Below are positions 8,228 through 17,039 of a stretch of DNA of 64,000 bases, piece after piece. Both the position numbers and the translations under genes were made by a program. Numbering within the stretch: the stretch's first letter is position 1; the number at the start of each line of letters is the position of its first letter. The notes under the pieces were generated by a model. That model was given only the letters and a program-made list of their open reading frames with translations. It was not told where the DNA came from and did not search any database. The stretch comes from Limnohabitans sp. T6-20 (GTDB lineage Bacteria; Pseudomonadota; Gammaproteobacteria; Burkholderiales; Burkholderiaceae_C), in the NCBI RefSeq assembly GCF_003063505.1, contig NZ_NERW01000003.1:434001-498000 (forward strand), read 5' to 3'.

Positions 8228-9058
8228 TCAAACCAGCGGTACGGTGAGTTTTTCAATGACGGCGGCAGTATCCGGGCGCACGCCGCGCCACCACACAAAC
8301 GCCTCGGCGGCTTGTTCTGCCAGCATGCCCACGCCATCGGCCAGGCGCGTCACACCGGCTTGGCTGGCCAGCTTGAGAAAAGGCGTCAGGCCCTTGCCGT
8401 ATGTGAGGTCATAGGCTAGGCAGCCCGGCGCGAATGCAGACAAAGGCAAAGGCGGCAGCTCGGCGCTCAGGCTGGCCGATGTGGCGTTGAGCACCACATC
8501 AAACCCACCCGTCACTTCGGCATAACCCAAGCCAGACACGGGCACAGTGCCGCTTTGGTGCTGGCGCGCCAAATCGGCCAACTCTTGCGCTTTGGCCACA
8601 GTGCGGTTGACGATCACCACCTCGGCAGGCCCTTGGGCCAGCAACGGCAGCAAGGCCCCGCGTGTGGCACCGCCCGCGCCCAAAATCAGCACCCGCCGCC
8701 CTTGCACCGCACAACCCAGGTTGTGCACCAAATCGCGCACGAGGCCAATGCCGTCAAAGTTTTCGGCATAGACCTTGCCGCCCTCGAACTTCATTGCGTT
8801 GACGGCACCGGCCATTTGGGCACTGGGGGCCAGATCGGTCGCGTAGGCAAACGCATCCAGCTTGAAAGGCGCGGTCACGTTCATGCCCCGGCCACCCGCT
8901 AACCTGAAAGCGTCAACCGCTTGCGCAAAACCACCCAAGGGGCCCAACACCTTGGTGTATTCAATGTCTTGCCCGGTCACTTGCGCAAAAGCGGTGTGGA
9001 TGAGCGGCGACTTGCTCTGCTCGATGGGGTTGCCGATGACGGCGTAACGGTCTGTCAT
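8228..9058 (-). CDS. aroE: Shikimate dehydrogenase AroE (NADP-dependent), possibly catabolic here
   Basis: A 276-residue shikimate 5-dehydrogenase. The shikimate-binding SKSP motif (NPIEQSKSPLIHTAF), the catalytic Lys in NVTAPFK, the dinucleotide loop GAGGATRG, the NRT motif typical of NADP-specific AroE and the closing GVGMLAEQAAEAF motif are all present. I start at the ATG at 9058 (MTDRYAVIGNP); the six residues upstream in frame are not conserved. It sits behind the MFS gene in the protocatechuate operon, so it could help feed shikimate or quinate towards protocatechuate. Nothing in the protein itself separates this from ordinary biosynthesis. Confidence 0.88.
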   Translation of the reverse strand: MTDRYAVIGNPIEQSKSPLIHTAFAQVTGQDIEYTKVLGPLGGFAQAVDAFRLAGGRGMNVTAPFKLDAFAYATDLAPSAQMAGAVNAMKFEGGKVYAENFDGIGLVRDLVHNLGCAVQGRRVLILGAGGATRGALLPLLAQGPAEVVIVNRTVAKAQELADLARQHQSGTVPVSGLGYAEVTGGFDVVLNATSASLSAELPPLPLSAFAPGCLAYDLTYGKGLTPFLKLASQAGVTRLADGVGMLAEQAAEAFVWWRGVRPDTAAVIEKLTVPLV

Positions 9059-9184
9059 GAAATTTCCAGCAAACAATGCACCGATCTTATCGCCTCGGCA
9101 TGCGGAAAATCAGACAGAAAATAAGTCCAGCACCGTTTATCGGACAAACCTTGATCAGGGGAGCAGCGCCGCAATGGCTTTGAC

Positions 9185-10363
9185 TCAGTGCCGCCCCACC
9201 AACCGGTTCACAAAATAGCCCAACAGGGCAACACCCACCGCCGCCAGGCTCAGGGTGTAGGGCAACCAGTCGCGGTCCACACTTTCGGCCATGAGCAGCA
9301 CACCGGTGGATTGCCCAAAAAACAGCAAGCAGGCAAACAAGGTGACGGCTGTACCGCGTGAGGCGGGAGCCATTTGGGTGGCCTGCACCTGCAGCGTGTT
9401 GTGCAGCATGTAAAACCCGAACCCTGTGGCAAAGCAGCCCAACATGCCCAACACAGGCTGATGTGACCAGGCCAGCAGCAACAGTCCGCCAAAAATGCAT
9501 GCCACACCGGTCTTGACCAGTCCACGCTCACCGCCGAGCCAACCCAGCCAACGGCGCGCGAACTGGCTGTAAAGCAAGCCACCCACGCCATACAACATCA
9601 TGACCGAGCCTGCGAAGACCACGCTCATGTCGAACTGCTGGTGCAAATGTGTGGGGATGAAGGCCATCGCACCGAAGACCAAAGCGCCTTCAATGGCTGT
9701 AACGATCAGCACCTGGCGCACGCGTGCCGTGCGCAACATCTCGAAAGTGTTGGCAAAGTAGGCTGCAAAACTGCTGGTGCTGGCTGCCGAGGGTGTTGCG
9801 GGCATGCTGCGCAATTTGCGCCAAAGCATCAGCGCCGTCACAGCAAAGAGTGCAGACACCACAGCAAAAGCTGTGCGCCAGCCCAGGTGCTCTGCCGCAA
9901 AGCCACCAAACCACAAGCCCACCATCATGCCGCTGACGGTGTAGCCCATCAGCTTGGCCAAGGTTTCCTGCCTGCGGTCGTAAGCGACCTGGTCTCCGAT
10001 CCAGGCCATGGACAAGGGGATGATGCCCGCCGCCGCAGCGCCCATGAAAGCGCGCATGACCACCAACAAGGTCAGGTCAGAAGCCATGCTGGTGATGGCA
10101 CTGAACACCGCACAGGCCAGCACGGCCAAAGAGATGACGCGCAATTTTCCAAAGCGGTCGCCCAGCGGACCATAAAACAACTGCAGCACGCCATAGGCGA
10201 CGGCAAATGACGACACCACGCGCGAAGCCTCTCCGGTGGTGACCTGGAACTCTTGCCCCAACACGACCAACATCGGGTCGCACAGGCGCATGGAAGCCAT
10301 GCTGGCAAAACCCGCCAGCCCCATCACGCGCAAGCTGTTGCGCTCAGCTTGTGCTGTGGTCAT
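9185..10363 (-). CDS. Major facilitator superfamily transporter
   Basis: A 392-residue MFS protein with about 12 hydrophobic segments. The GPLGDRFGKLRVISL loop between helices 2 and 3 is the classic MFS signature, and GMLGCFATGFGFYMLHNTLQ lies in the second half. It starts 3 bases downstream of the ligC stop, so it is almost certainly translated from the lig transcript. Uptake of protocatechuate, a related aromatic acid or quinate is the likely role by position. The family match is closer to AraJ/drug-efflux-like MFS proteins than to classic PcaK-type aromatic acid symporters, so the direction of transport is uncertain. Confidence 0.8.
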   Translation of the reverse strand: MTTAQAERNSLRVMGLAGFASMASMRLCDPMLVVLGQEFQVTTGEASRVVSSFAVAYGVLQLFYGPLGDRFGKLRVISLAVLACAVFSAITSMASDLTLLVVMRAFMGAAAAGIIPLSMAWIGDQVAYDRRQETLAKLMGYTVSGMMVGLWFGGFAAEHLGWRTAFAVVSALFAVTALMLWRKLRSMPATPSAASTSSFAAYFANTFEMLRTARVRQVLIVTAIEGALVFGAMAFIPTHLHQQFDMSVVFAGSVMMLYGVGGLLYSQFARRWLGWLGGERGLVKTGVACIFGGLLLLAWSHQPVLGMLGCFATGFGFYMLHNTLQVQATQMAPASRGTAVTLFACLLFFGQSTGVLLMAESVDRDWLPYTLSLAAVGVALLGYFVNRLVGRH

Positions 10364-10366
10364 GGA

Positions 10367-11323
10367 TCAGCCTTTCAGCTGCTGTTCCAGGTCGTGCAGC
10401 ACCTGGTAGCAAGGCAGCACTTGGGCGATCGAGCTGTTGGGCTCTCGGCCTTCGCGGATGGCGGCGAAGAATTCGCGGTCTTGCAGCTCGATGCCGTTCA
10501 TCGACACTGCCACCTGGGACACGTCGATCTGCTCTTCCTTGCCGGTGTAGAGGTCGTCATAACGGGCCAGGTAGGTGCCGGTGTCGCCGATGTAGCGGAA
10601 GTAAGTGCCCAAGGGGCCATCGTTGTTGAACGACAGGCTCAGCGTACAGATCGCGCCGTTGGCGGCCTTGAGCTGGATGCTCATGTCCATCGCGATGCCC
10701 AGCGTGGGGTGGATCGGACCTTGCACCGCATTGGCTTTGACGATGGGGCTGCCGCACTGGTAGGCAAACAGGTCAACAGTGTGGGCAGCGTGGTGCCACA
10801 GCAGGTGGTCGGTCCAGCTGCGGGCCTGGCCCAGTGCGTTCATGTTGGTGCGGCGGAAGAAATAGGTCTGCACATCCATTTGCTGGATGTTGAACTCACC
10901 GGCTTTGATCTTGTGGTTGACCCATTGGTGGCTGGGGTTGAAGCGGCGGGTGTGGCCCACCATGGCCACCAGACCGGTTTCCTTTTGAACGCGCAAAACC
11001 TCCTGGCCTTCTTTGTACACATCGCACAGCGGAATCTCGACCTGCACATGCTTGCCTGCCTTCAGGCAAGCCAGGGTCTGGCTGGCGTGCATCTGGGTGG
11101 GCGTGCACAGGATGACGGCATCGACTTCTTTCAAAGCCAGGGCTTCGTCCAGCTCTGTCGTGGCATGGGCGATGCCGTATTTGGCGGCGACTTCTTTGGT
11201 TTTTTCAATGTCACGGCTGATCAGCGAGACGACTTCCACGCCGTCGATGTTCTTGATGCCGTCCAGGTGTTTGATGCCGAAGGCACCAGCGCCCGCCAGG
11301 GCGACTTTGATGGTTTTGCTCAT
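10367..11323 (-). CDS. ligC: 4-carboxy-2-hydroxymuconate-6-semialdehyde dehydrogenase LigC
   Basis: A 318-residue Gfo/Idh/MocA-type NAD(P) oxidoreductase. It would oxidise the hemiacetal of 4-carboxy-2-hydroxymuconate semialdehyde to 2-pyrone-4,6-dicarboxylate, the second step of protocatechuate 4,5-cleavage. The Rossmann motif is VALAGAGAFGIKHLDG at the N-terminus, VQVEIPLC replaces the usual EKP motif of the family, and the C-terminal domain contains RRFNPSHQW and WHHAAHTVDL. The start at 11323 has a TAGGA ribosome site; upstream in-frame codons merely read through a palindromic repeat. Position after ligA and ligB makes the assignment strong. Confidence 0.93.
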   Translation of the reverse strand: MSKTIKVALAGAGAFGIKHLDGIKNIDGVEVVSLISRDIEKTKEVAAKYGIAHATTELDEALALKEVDAVILCTPTQMHASQTLACLKAGKHVQVEIPLCDVYKEGQEVLRVQKETGLVAMVGHTRRFNPSHQWVNHKIKAGEFNIQQMDVQTYFFRRTNMNALGQARSWTDHLLWHHAAHTVDLFAYQCGSPIVKANAVQGPIHPTLGIAMDMSIQLKAANGAICTLSLSFNNDGPLGTYFRYIGDTGTYLARYDDLYTGKEEQIDVSQVAVSMNGIELQDREFFAAIREGREPNSSIAQVLPCYQVLHDLEQQLKG

Positions 11324-11378
11324 ATTTTTTCCTAGGTATCGGATTGTATGTAGGCGGTCTGCGCAGCGCTCGGTGTTT

Positions 11379-11449
11379 TGTAGGAGGCTGCCCCTGCGGC
11401 CGAAAGTTGCTGGTCCGCAAGCATTCGGCCGCAGGGGCGACCTCCCACA
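11379..11449. repeat. REP-like palindromic repeat 1 (ligB-ligC spacer)
   Basis: An imperfect inverted repeat. The left arm starts TGTAGGAGGCTGCCCCTGCG, the right arm ends GGGGCGACCTCCCACA, and a loop of about 15 bases separates them. It fills much of the 147-base gap between ligB and ligC. It belongs to the same family as the elements at 12875, 13937, 14760, 32890, 34844, 38645 and 50424. Confidence 0.85.
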
Positions 11450-11470
11450 CTGCATCAGCTCAACTCAAGT

Positions 11471-12358
<888 letters not shown>

Positions 12359-12367
12359 TCACAAAAC

Positions 12368-12412
12368 AATTGGGATCTGACCCCAATTAAAAATAAGGTG
12401 GACCCCAATTAA
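12368..12412. repeat. Direct repeat and small hairpin in the ligA-ligB spacer
   Basis: GACCCCAATTAA occurs twice, at 12379-12390 and 12401-12412. The first copy also pairs with AATTGGG at 12368-12374 to form a hairpin with a 6-base loop. Copy 2 contains the ligA stop codon. On the minus strand the hairpin is followed by GTTTT, so it could act as a weak terminator or processing site between the two dioxygenase subunits. It may be a remnant of a mobile repeat. Confidence 0.6.
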
Positions 12413-12846
12413 GGTTTTTTGCCGGCTGCGCCCTGGGGCTGGTTGTGCGCCTGGGCAGTGCCGTTTTCGCCGATATTGCGGTTGCCTTCCACGCTGCGGC
12501 CACCACCGATCATCATGTTGCGGTATTCCTCTTCGGTCATGCCGGTCATGGAGCCTGCCATTTGCTGGAAGCTCTTGCCGTCGGTCGCACCGATCTTGGC
12601 CAAGAAGTAGATGTTGCCGCCTGTGCGCATGCACCAGTTCAGATCGCGCGCCAGCACGGCCTGCTTTTGCTCTTCGGTCATTTGCCACTCGTCCAGATAA
12701 GCCCGTTCATCGGCTTTGAAGCGTTCACGGTTTTCGGCCTTCATCAGCGACATGCAAAACTGGTTGAGCCAGTAGCCTTTGCGCGATTGCTCGGCATCAA
12801 AAATGATGGTGCCGGGCACGTCTTTGTAGGGTTTGTCTAAAGCCAT
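12409..12846 (-). CDS. ligA: Protocatechuate 4,5-dioxygenase alpha subunit LigA (PmdA)
   Basis: A 145-residue helical small subunit that pairs with LigB and closes over its active site. Features of the family are DVPGTIIFDAEQSRKGYWLN near the N-terminus, the NRERFKADERAYLDEW segment and GGNIYFLAKIGATDGKSFQQ in the middle. The C-terminus is a low-complexity Gly/Asn/Gln-rich tail ending AAGKKP, slightly longer than I expect for LigA (about 139 residues). The stop codon lies inside a short direct repeat, so the end may have been reshaped by repeat insertion. It lies directly upstream of ligB. Confidence 0.94.
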   Translation of the reverse strand: MALDKPYKDVPGTIIFDAEQSRKGYWLNQFCMSLMKAENRERFKADERAYLDEWQMTEEQKQAVLARDLNWCMRTGGNIYFLAKIGATDGKSFQQMAGSMTGMTEEEYRNMMIGGGRSVEGNRNIGENGTAQAHNQPQGAAGKKP

Positions 12847-12874
12847 TTTTTACCTTTCAGGTGAATGGATTTTT

Positions 12875-12930
12875 TGTAGGAGTCCGCCCCTGCGGCCGAA
12901 TCATTCGCGAGCAGGGGCTCGCTCCCACAG
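12875..12930. repeat. REP-like palindromic repeat 2 (ligI-ligA spacer), mixed arms
   Basis: The left arm is TGTAGGAGTCCGCCCCTGCG followed by GCCGAAT. The right arm is of the other subtype, CATTCGCGAGCAGGGGCTCG followed by CTCCCACA. The two arms pair less well with each other than in the other copies, so the element looks like a join of two subtypes. It occupies most of the gap between ligI and ligA. Confidence 0.8.
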
Positions 12931-12940
12931 GAGTCAGCGT

Positions 12941-13894
12941 TTACGCCTGCTCTTCAGGCCAATAAAGCCGCATCGGGTTGTCCACCAGCAGTTTCTGTTG
13001 CAGCTCGGCAGTCGTTGCGATGTGAGGGATGAAGTCCACCAGCAGACCGTCGTCGGGCATGTGGTCTTTCAGGTTGGGGTGAGGCCAGTCGGTGCCCCAC
13101 AACACACGGTCTGGGAACTCTTCCACGATGCGTTGGGCAAACGGGATCACGTCCTGATACGCGTTTTGCTCACCATCCAAGGCCTTGGGGCCGGTCACCG
13201 ACAAACGCTCAGGGCACGACACTTTGCTCCACACATTGGTGTGCTCGCGCATGAACTTCTGGAACAACGCGAACTGAGGACCGTCCACAGGCAGCGACAC
13301 ATCGGGGCGGCCCATGTGGTCCACCACCACAGTGGTGGGCAATGCGGTGAAGAAGTCCCACAGCTCGGGCAGATCGACCGCCTCGAAATAAATCACCACA
13401 TGCCAGCCCCACTTGGCGATTCGGCTGGCGATTTCCATCAGCTCGTCCTTGGGCGTGAAGTCCACCAGACGCTTGACGAAGTTGAAGCGCACACCGCGCA
13501 CACCGGCGTCGTGCATGGCTTGAATTTCCTGGTCGGTCACGCTGCGCTTGACGGTGGCCACGCCACGCGCTTTGCCGCCCGAGTTGATCAGCGCATCGAC
13601 CATGGCGCGGTTGTCTGCGCCGTGGCAAGTGGCTTGCACCACCACGTTGCGCGCAAAGCCCAAATGGTCACGCAGCGCATAGAGCTGGTGCTTGCTGGCA
13701 TCGCAAGGTGTGTACTTGCGCTCGGGCGCATAAGGGAACTCTGCGCCGGGGCCAAACACATGGCAATGCGCGTCCACCGCGCCTGCGGGCAGTTGGAATC
13801 GGGGTTTGCTGGGGCCGGTATACCAGTCCATCCAGCCTGCGGTTTTGGTGAAATCACCGGTTGTCGGTTGGGTCAATTTCAATCTCCGTTCCAT
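12941..13894 (-). CDS. ligI: 2-pyrone-4,6-dicarboxylate hydrolase LigI
   Basis: A 317-residue amidohydrolase-superfamily (TIM-barrel) enzyme that opens the lactone of 2-pyrone-4,6-dicarboxylate to 4-oxalomesaconate. The strand-1 metal motif DAHCHVFGPG (His43, His45) is clear. VVDHMGRPD and VLWGTDWPHPN carry the later-strand His and Asp residues of the family. The ATG at 13894 has no obvious Shine-Dalgarno, but GGAACGGAG lies just after it, suitably spaced for a TTG start six codons in; the true start may be there. Upstream in-frame codons read through a REP-like element and were discarded. Confidence 0.93.
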   Translation of the reverse strand: MERRLKLTQPTTGDFTKTAGWMDWYTGPSKPRFQLPAGAVDAHCHVFGPGAEFPYAPERKYTPCDASKHQLYALRDHLGFARNVVVQATCHGADNRAMVDALINSGGKARGVATVKRSVTDQEIQAMHDAGVRGVRFNFVKRLVDFTPKDELMEIASRIAKWGWHVVIYFEAVDLPELWDFFTALPTTVVVDHMGRPDVSLPVDGPQFALFQKFMREHTNVWSKVSCPERLSVTGPKALDGEQNAYQDVIPFAQRIVEEFPDRVLWGTDWPHPNLKDHMPDDGLLVDFIPHIATTAELQQKLLVDNPMRLYWPEEQA

Positions 13895-13936
13895 GAATTT
13901 TTGAAGGCCGCTTGCCCCTTGTGGGATCTCATCCCT

Positions 13937-14010
13937 TGTGGGAGCGAGCCCCTGCTCGCGAAATGTGCACACTCTTAGCAAGCATTCGGCAGCAGGGGCT
14001 GCCTCCCACA
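13937..14010. repeat. REP-like palindromic repeat 3 (ligK-ligI spacer)
   Basis: The left arm is TGTGGGAGCGAGCCCCTGCT followed by CGCGAAAT, itself a hairpin (GCGAGC...GCTCGC). The right arm CATTCGGCAGCAGGGGCTGC followed by CTCCCACA is the other subtype. About 18 bases separate the arms. An additional TTGTGGGATCTCATCCC fragment lies just before it. Confidence 0.8.
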
Positions 14011-14044
14011 AAAAGCTGGGCTGCAGCGTCACACCAGCAAGCCA

Positions 14045-14728
14045 TCAGTCGATGTATTTCAAGCCCGCAGCCGCCAGCGGCTCGCGCATCTTGTACATGT
14101 CAAGCCCCAGCACGCCCGAGGCCAGCTTGGCGCGTTTTTCGCCTTCGAAGCTTTCGCGCTTCTGGGCCGCTTCCAGCGTTTGTGCGGCACGGGCAGCAGG
14201 CACACACACCACGCCATCGTCATCGGCCACGATCACGTCGCCGGGGTTCACGATCATGCCTGCGCACACCACGGGAATGTTCACCGAGCCCAGAGTGGCC
14301 TTGATCGTGCCCTTGCTGCTGATGGCCTTGCTCCACACCGGGAAGTTCATTTTTTGCAGCTCTTTCACATCGCGGACACCGCCATCGATGATCAAGGCAC
14401 GCGCTCCACGGGCCTGAAACGACGTGGCCAGCAAGTCACCGAAGTAACCATCGGTGCATTCGGCGGTAATGGCTGCAACCACGATGTCGCCGGGCTGAAT
14501 CTGCTCTGCGGCCACGTGCATCATCCAGTTGTCACCCGGCTGCAGCAAGACCGTGACAGCTGTGCCAGAAACTTGCACGCCGGGATAGATGGGGCGCATG
14601 TAGGGCTTCATGAGGCCGACGCGGCCCATGGCCTCGTGCACGGTGGCCGAGCCCAGAGCAGCCAAACCATCGGTGGCTGCGCGGTCCGCGCGGGTGATGT
14701 TGCGGTAAACAACGCCGAGTTCGTACAT
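14045..14728 (-). CDS. ligK: 4-carboxy-4-hydroxy-2-oxoadipate aldolase LigK (ProA)
   Basis: A 227-residue class II aldolase of the HMG/CHA aldolase (RraA-fold) family. It splits 4-carboxy-4-hydroxy-2-oxoadipate into pyruvate and oxaloacetate, the last step of the pathway. The motifs [32 protein letters not shown] (Arg-Asp pair) and [13 protein letters not shown] are typical. By recall it is nearly identical to ProA-type aldolases. I start at the ATG at 14728 ([10 protein letters not shown]) because GGAGA sits 5 bases before it; the frame reaches further up only through a TTG codon that would overlap this ribosome site. Confidence 0.94.
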   Translation of the reverse strand: MYELGVVYRNITRADRAATDGLAALGSATVHEAMGRVGLMKPYMRPIYPGVQVSGTAVTVLLQPGDNWMMHVAAEQIQPGDIVVAAITAECTDGYFGDLLATSFQARGARALIIDGGVRDVKELQKMNFPVWSKAISSKGTIKATLGSVNIPVVCAGMIVNPGDVIVADDDGVVCVPAARAAQTLEAAQKRESFEGEKRAKLASGVLGLDMYKMREPLAAAGLKYID

Positions 14729-14759
14729 GGTGTTCTCCAAATTTTCTTTGTGTGGCTTG

Positions 14760-14828
14760 GTGGGAGGTCGCCCCCGCGACCGAATGGCGGTGGTCCATTG
14801 GCATTCGGCTGCAGGGGCAGCCTCCCAA
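14760..14828. repeat. REP-like palindromic repeat 4 (ligJ-ligK spacer)
   Basis: The left arm is GTGGGAGGTCGCCCCCGCGA followed by CCGAATG. The right arm is CATTCGGCTGCAGGGGCAGC followed by CTCCCA. A loop of about 14 bases lies between. It is the only notable sequence in the 113-base gap between ligJ and ligK. Confidence 0.82.
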
Positions 14829-14841
14829 AAAATAGAGCTGT

Positions 14842-15888
14842 TTACTGGCCTTTGGCCTTGAGCTGGTCGTCCAGCCGCTTGAACACGCGGCGGGCATTAC
14901 CTTCGTAGACCATGTAACGCTCTTCGTCGTTCAGGTTGGCCGTGGCTTGCACATAGCGCTTGGTGTCATCAAAGTAGTGACCAGTCTCGGGGTCGATGCC
15001 GCGCACTGCGCCGATCATCTCGGACGCAAACAGGATGTTCTTGACCGGAATGACTTTGGTCAGCAGGTCGATGCCGGGCTGGTGGTACACGCAGGTGTCA
15101 AAGAAGATGTTGTTCAGCAGGTGCTCCGACAGCAAAGGCTTTTTGAGCTCTTGCGCCAAACCCCGGAAACGCCCCCAGTGGTAAGGCACCGCACCGCCGC
15201 CGTGCGGGATCAGGAACTTCAGCGTCGGGAAGTCCTTGAACAGATCGCTGGTCAGGCACTGCATGAAGGCGGTGGTGTCGGCGTTCAGGTAGTGCGCGCC
15301 GGTGGTGTGAAAGCAGCTGTTGCAGCTGGTCGAGACGTGGATCATCGCGGGGATGTCGTACTCCACCATCTTTTCGTAAATGGGGTACCAGGCCTTGTCA
15401 GACAGCGGTGGCGAAGTCCAGTGGCCGCCCGATGGGTCGGGGTTCAGGTTGATGCCCACATTGCCGTATTGCTCCACGCACTTGACCAGCTCGGGGATGC
15501 AGGTGGCGGGGTCCACGCCAGGCGACTGGGGCAGCATGGCCGCAGGCACGAAGTGGTCGGGGAAGAGTTGCGCCACGCGGAAGCACAGCTCGTTGCAGAT
15601 GGCGGCCCAGGTGGACGAGACGTTGAAGTCGCCAATGTGGTGGGCCATGAAGCTGGCGCGGGGGCTGAAGATGGTGATGTCCGAGCCGCGCTCTTTCATC
15701 TTCGCCAGCTGGTTGGTCTCGATGGTCTCGCGCAGTTCATCGTCGCTGATTTTCAGCTCGGAGACTTTGGGCATGGACGCGGGGTCCTTGATGCCGGCGA
15801 TCTGGCGGTTGCGCCAATCTTCCAGCGCCTTGGGGGCGGTGGTGTAGTGCCCGTGCACATCAATGATCAAGGGATTGCTTTTGCTCAT
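14842..15888 (-). CDS. ligJ: 4-oxalomesaconate hydratase LigJ
   Basis: A 348-residue amidohydrolase-superfamily protein that hydrates 4-oxalomesaconate to 4-carboxy-4-hydroxy-2-oxoadipate. Metal-site motifs: [12 protein letters not shown] at the N-terminus, [28 protein letters not shown] and [13 protein letters not shown]. The last three resemble the LigJ/ACMSD-like branch rather than a hydrolase. Start at 15888, with AGGA 8 bases upstream. It is the first gene of the lig operon and diverges from the LysR gene across 147 bases, so the operon promoter is expected there. Confidence 0.93.
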   Translation of the reverse strand: MSKSNPLIIDVHGHYTTAPKALEDWRNRQIAGIKDPASMPKVSELKISDDELRETIETNQLAKMKERGSDITIFSPRASFMAHHIGDFNVSSTWAAICNELCFRVAQLFPDHFVPAAMLPQSPGVDPATCIPELVKCVEQYGNVGINLNPDPSGGHWTSPPLSDKAWYPIYEKMVEYDIPAMIHVSTSCNSCFHTTGAHYLNADTTAFMQCLTSDLFKDFPTLKFLIPHGGGAVPYHWGRFRGLAQELKKPLLSEHLLNNIFFDTCVYHQPGIDLLTKVIPVKNILFASEMIGAVRGIDPETGHYFDDTKRYVQATANLNDEERYMVYEGNARRVFKRLDDQLKAKGQ

Positions 15889-16035
15889 GGGAGTTCCTAG
15901 GGTGACCGTGTTTCTGCCAGCGATTGTGCAGGCACACTCGCGCACAACCCAGCCCCTAGGTCAACTAGCAGATAGAACAAATACGCATAACCAAGCCATC
16001 GATATGACAAAATCACACCAACGGAGTGGATTTCC
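15889..16035. promoter_or_regulatory. Divergent ligJ / lysR promoter region with a possible LysR box
   Basis: This 147-base gap separates divergently transcribed ligJ and a LysR-type regulator gene, the normal arrangement for LysR control. A weak symmetric sequence, ATA-N13-TAT, lies at about 15988-16006 and contains T-N11-A. The gap also includes a GCGATTGTGC/GCACACTCGC-like imperfect repeat near 15919-15936. I cannot assign -35/-10 boxes with confidence. Confidence 0.45.
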
Positions 16036-16947
16036 ATGGACCTCAAACAGCTCGAATACTTTGTGCGCGTGGCAGAACTGGGCAGTTTCACCCGCGCAGC
16101 CCAAGCTCTGAACATCGCGCAGCCCGCGCTCAGCCGCCAGGTGCGCCTGCTCGAAGTCGAGCTGAGGCAAAACCTGCTGGTGCGCAATGGGCGGGGGGCC
16201 ACGCCCACCCAGGCGGGGCAGTTGCTGCTGGAGCATGGCCGGGGCATCTTGCACCAGGTCGAGCGGGCGCGCGAAGAACTGGGCCGGGTGCGCAGCGGCC
16301 TGTCGGGCCGCGTGGCGCTGGGCCTGCCGCCCAGCGTGGCGCGCATGCTGACGGTGCCTTTGACGCGTGCTTTCAGGCAGCGCATGCCCGAGGCCCAGCT
16401 GTCCATCAGCGAAGGGCTGTCGACGGCCATGCAAGAGAACCTGCAAAACGGCCGCCTAGACATTGCCGTGCTCTACAACCCCAACCAAGTCGCAGGCATT
16501 GAGCACACGCCGCTGGTGCAGGAAGAATTGCTGCTGGTGCAGCCGCGCCCACCGGGCCTGCAAGAAGACCCGCCACCGCCGCCCATCGCTTTGAGGGATG
16601 TTGCAAATTTGCCGCTGGTCATCCCCACCCGCCCGAACGCGATTCGCATGCACGTCGAATCTGAAATGGCCGCGATTGGGTGTCGTCCACAGATTGCACT
16701 GGAGATTGACGGTGTGAGCGCGATCCTCGACTTGGTGGCCGATGGTGCGGGTTGCGCCATCCTGTCGCGCAATGCGGTCATGCGCTCGGTGCGTCCCTCG
16801 GCGTTTGCGGTGCGACAAGTGTCAGACCCTGCACTGACCATCCAGCTGACCACGGCAGTCAGCTCGCTGCGACCAACCACCTTGACCCAGCAAGCCACCT
16901 TGGCACTGATCAACGAGGTGGCACAAAACTGGTTGCAAGCAGGTTGA
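16036..16947 (+). CDS. LysR-family transcriptional regulator of the lig operon
   Basis: A 303-residue LysR-type regulator. The N-terminal winged helix-turn-helix is MDLKQLEYFVRVAELGSFTR through AAQALNIAQPALSRQVRLLE, followed by the substrate-binding domain (about 90-300). It diverges from ligJ, so it very probably activates the protocatechuate genes in response to protocatechuate or an intermediate. It may be functionally equivalent to LigR/PmdR, but I cannot distinguish it from other LysR regulators by sequence alone. GGAG lies 11 bases before the ATG. Confidence 0.85.
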   Translation: MDLKQLEYFVRVAELGSFTRAAQALNIAQPALSRQVRLLEVELRQNLLVRNGRGATPTQAGQLLLEHGRGILHQVERAREELGRVRSGLSGRVALGLPPSVARMLTVPLTRAFRQRMPEAQLSISEGLSTAMQENLQNGRLDIAVLYNPNQVAGIEHTPLVQEELLLVQPRPPGLQEDPPPPPIALRDVANLPLVIPTRPNAIRMHVESEMAAIGCRPQIALEIDGVSAILDLVADGAGCAILSRNAVMRSVRPSAFAVRQVSDPALTIQLTTAVSSLRPTTLTQQATLALINEVAQNWLQAG

Positions 16948-17039
16948 ACACGTCAAAAATGTGATCCTGAATCCATTCAGTCAGATGGCTGCTGGGTGGA
17001 CCGGTTGAATCCAGCTTGTTCGTCGGGTGTTTTTCACGT

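Noticed and set aside
11324-11455. N-terminal extensions of LigC, LigI (13895-14032) and the thiolase (34845-34925)
   Set aside because: The extra in-frame codons translate REP-like palindromes and yield unconserved peptides; ribosome sites or conserved N-termini place the starts downstream.
12368-12412. Insertion sequence between ligA and ligB
   Set aside because: The repeat is short and there is no transposase gene or clear target duplication; only a remnant can be claimed.
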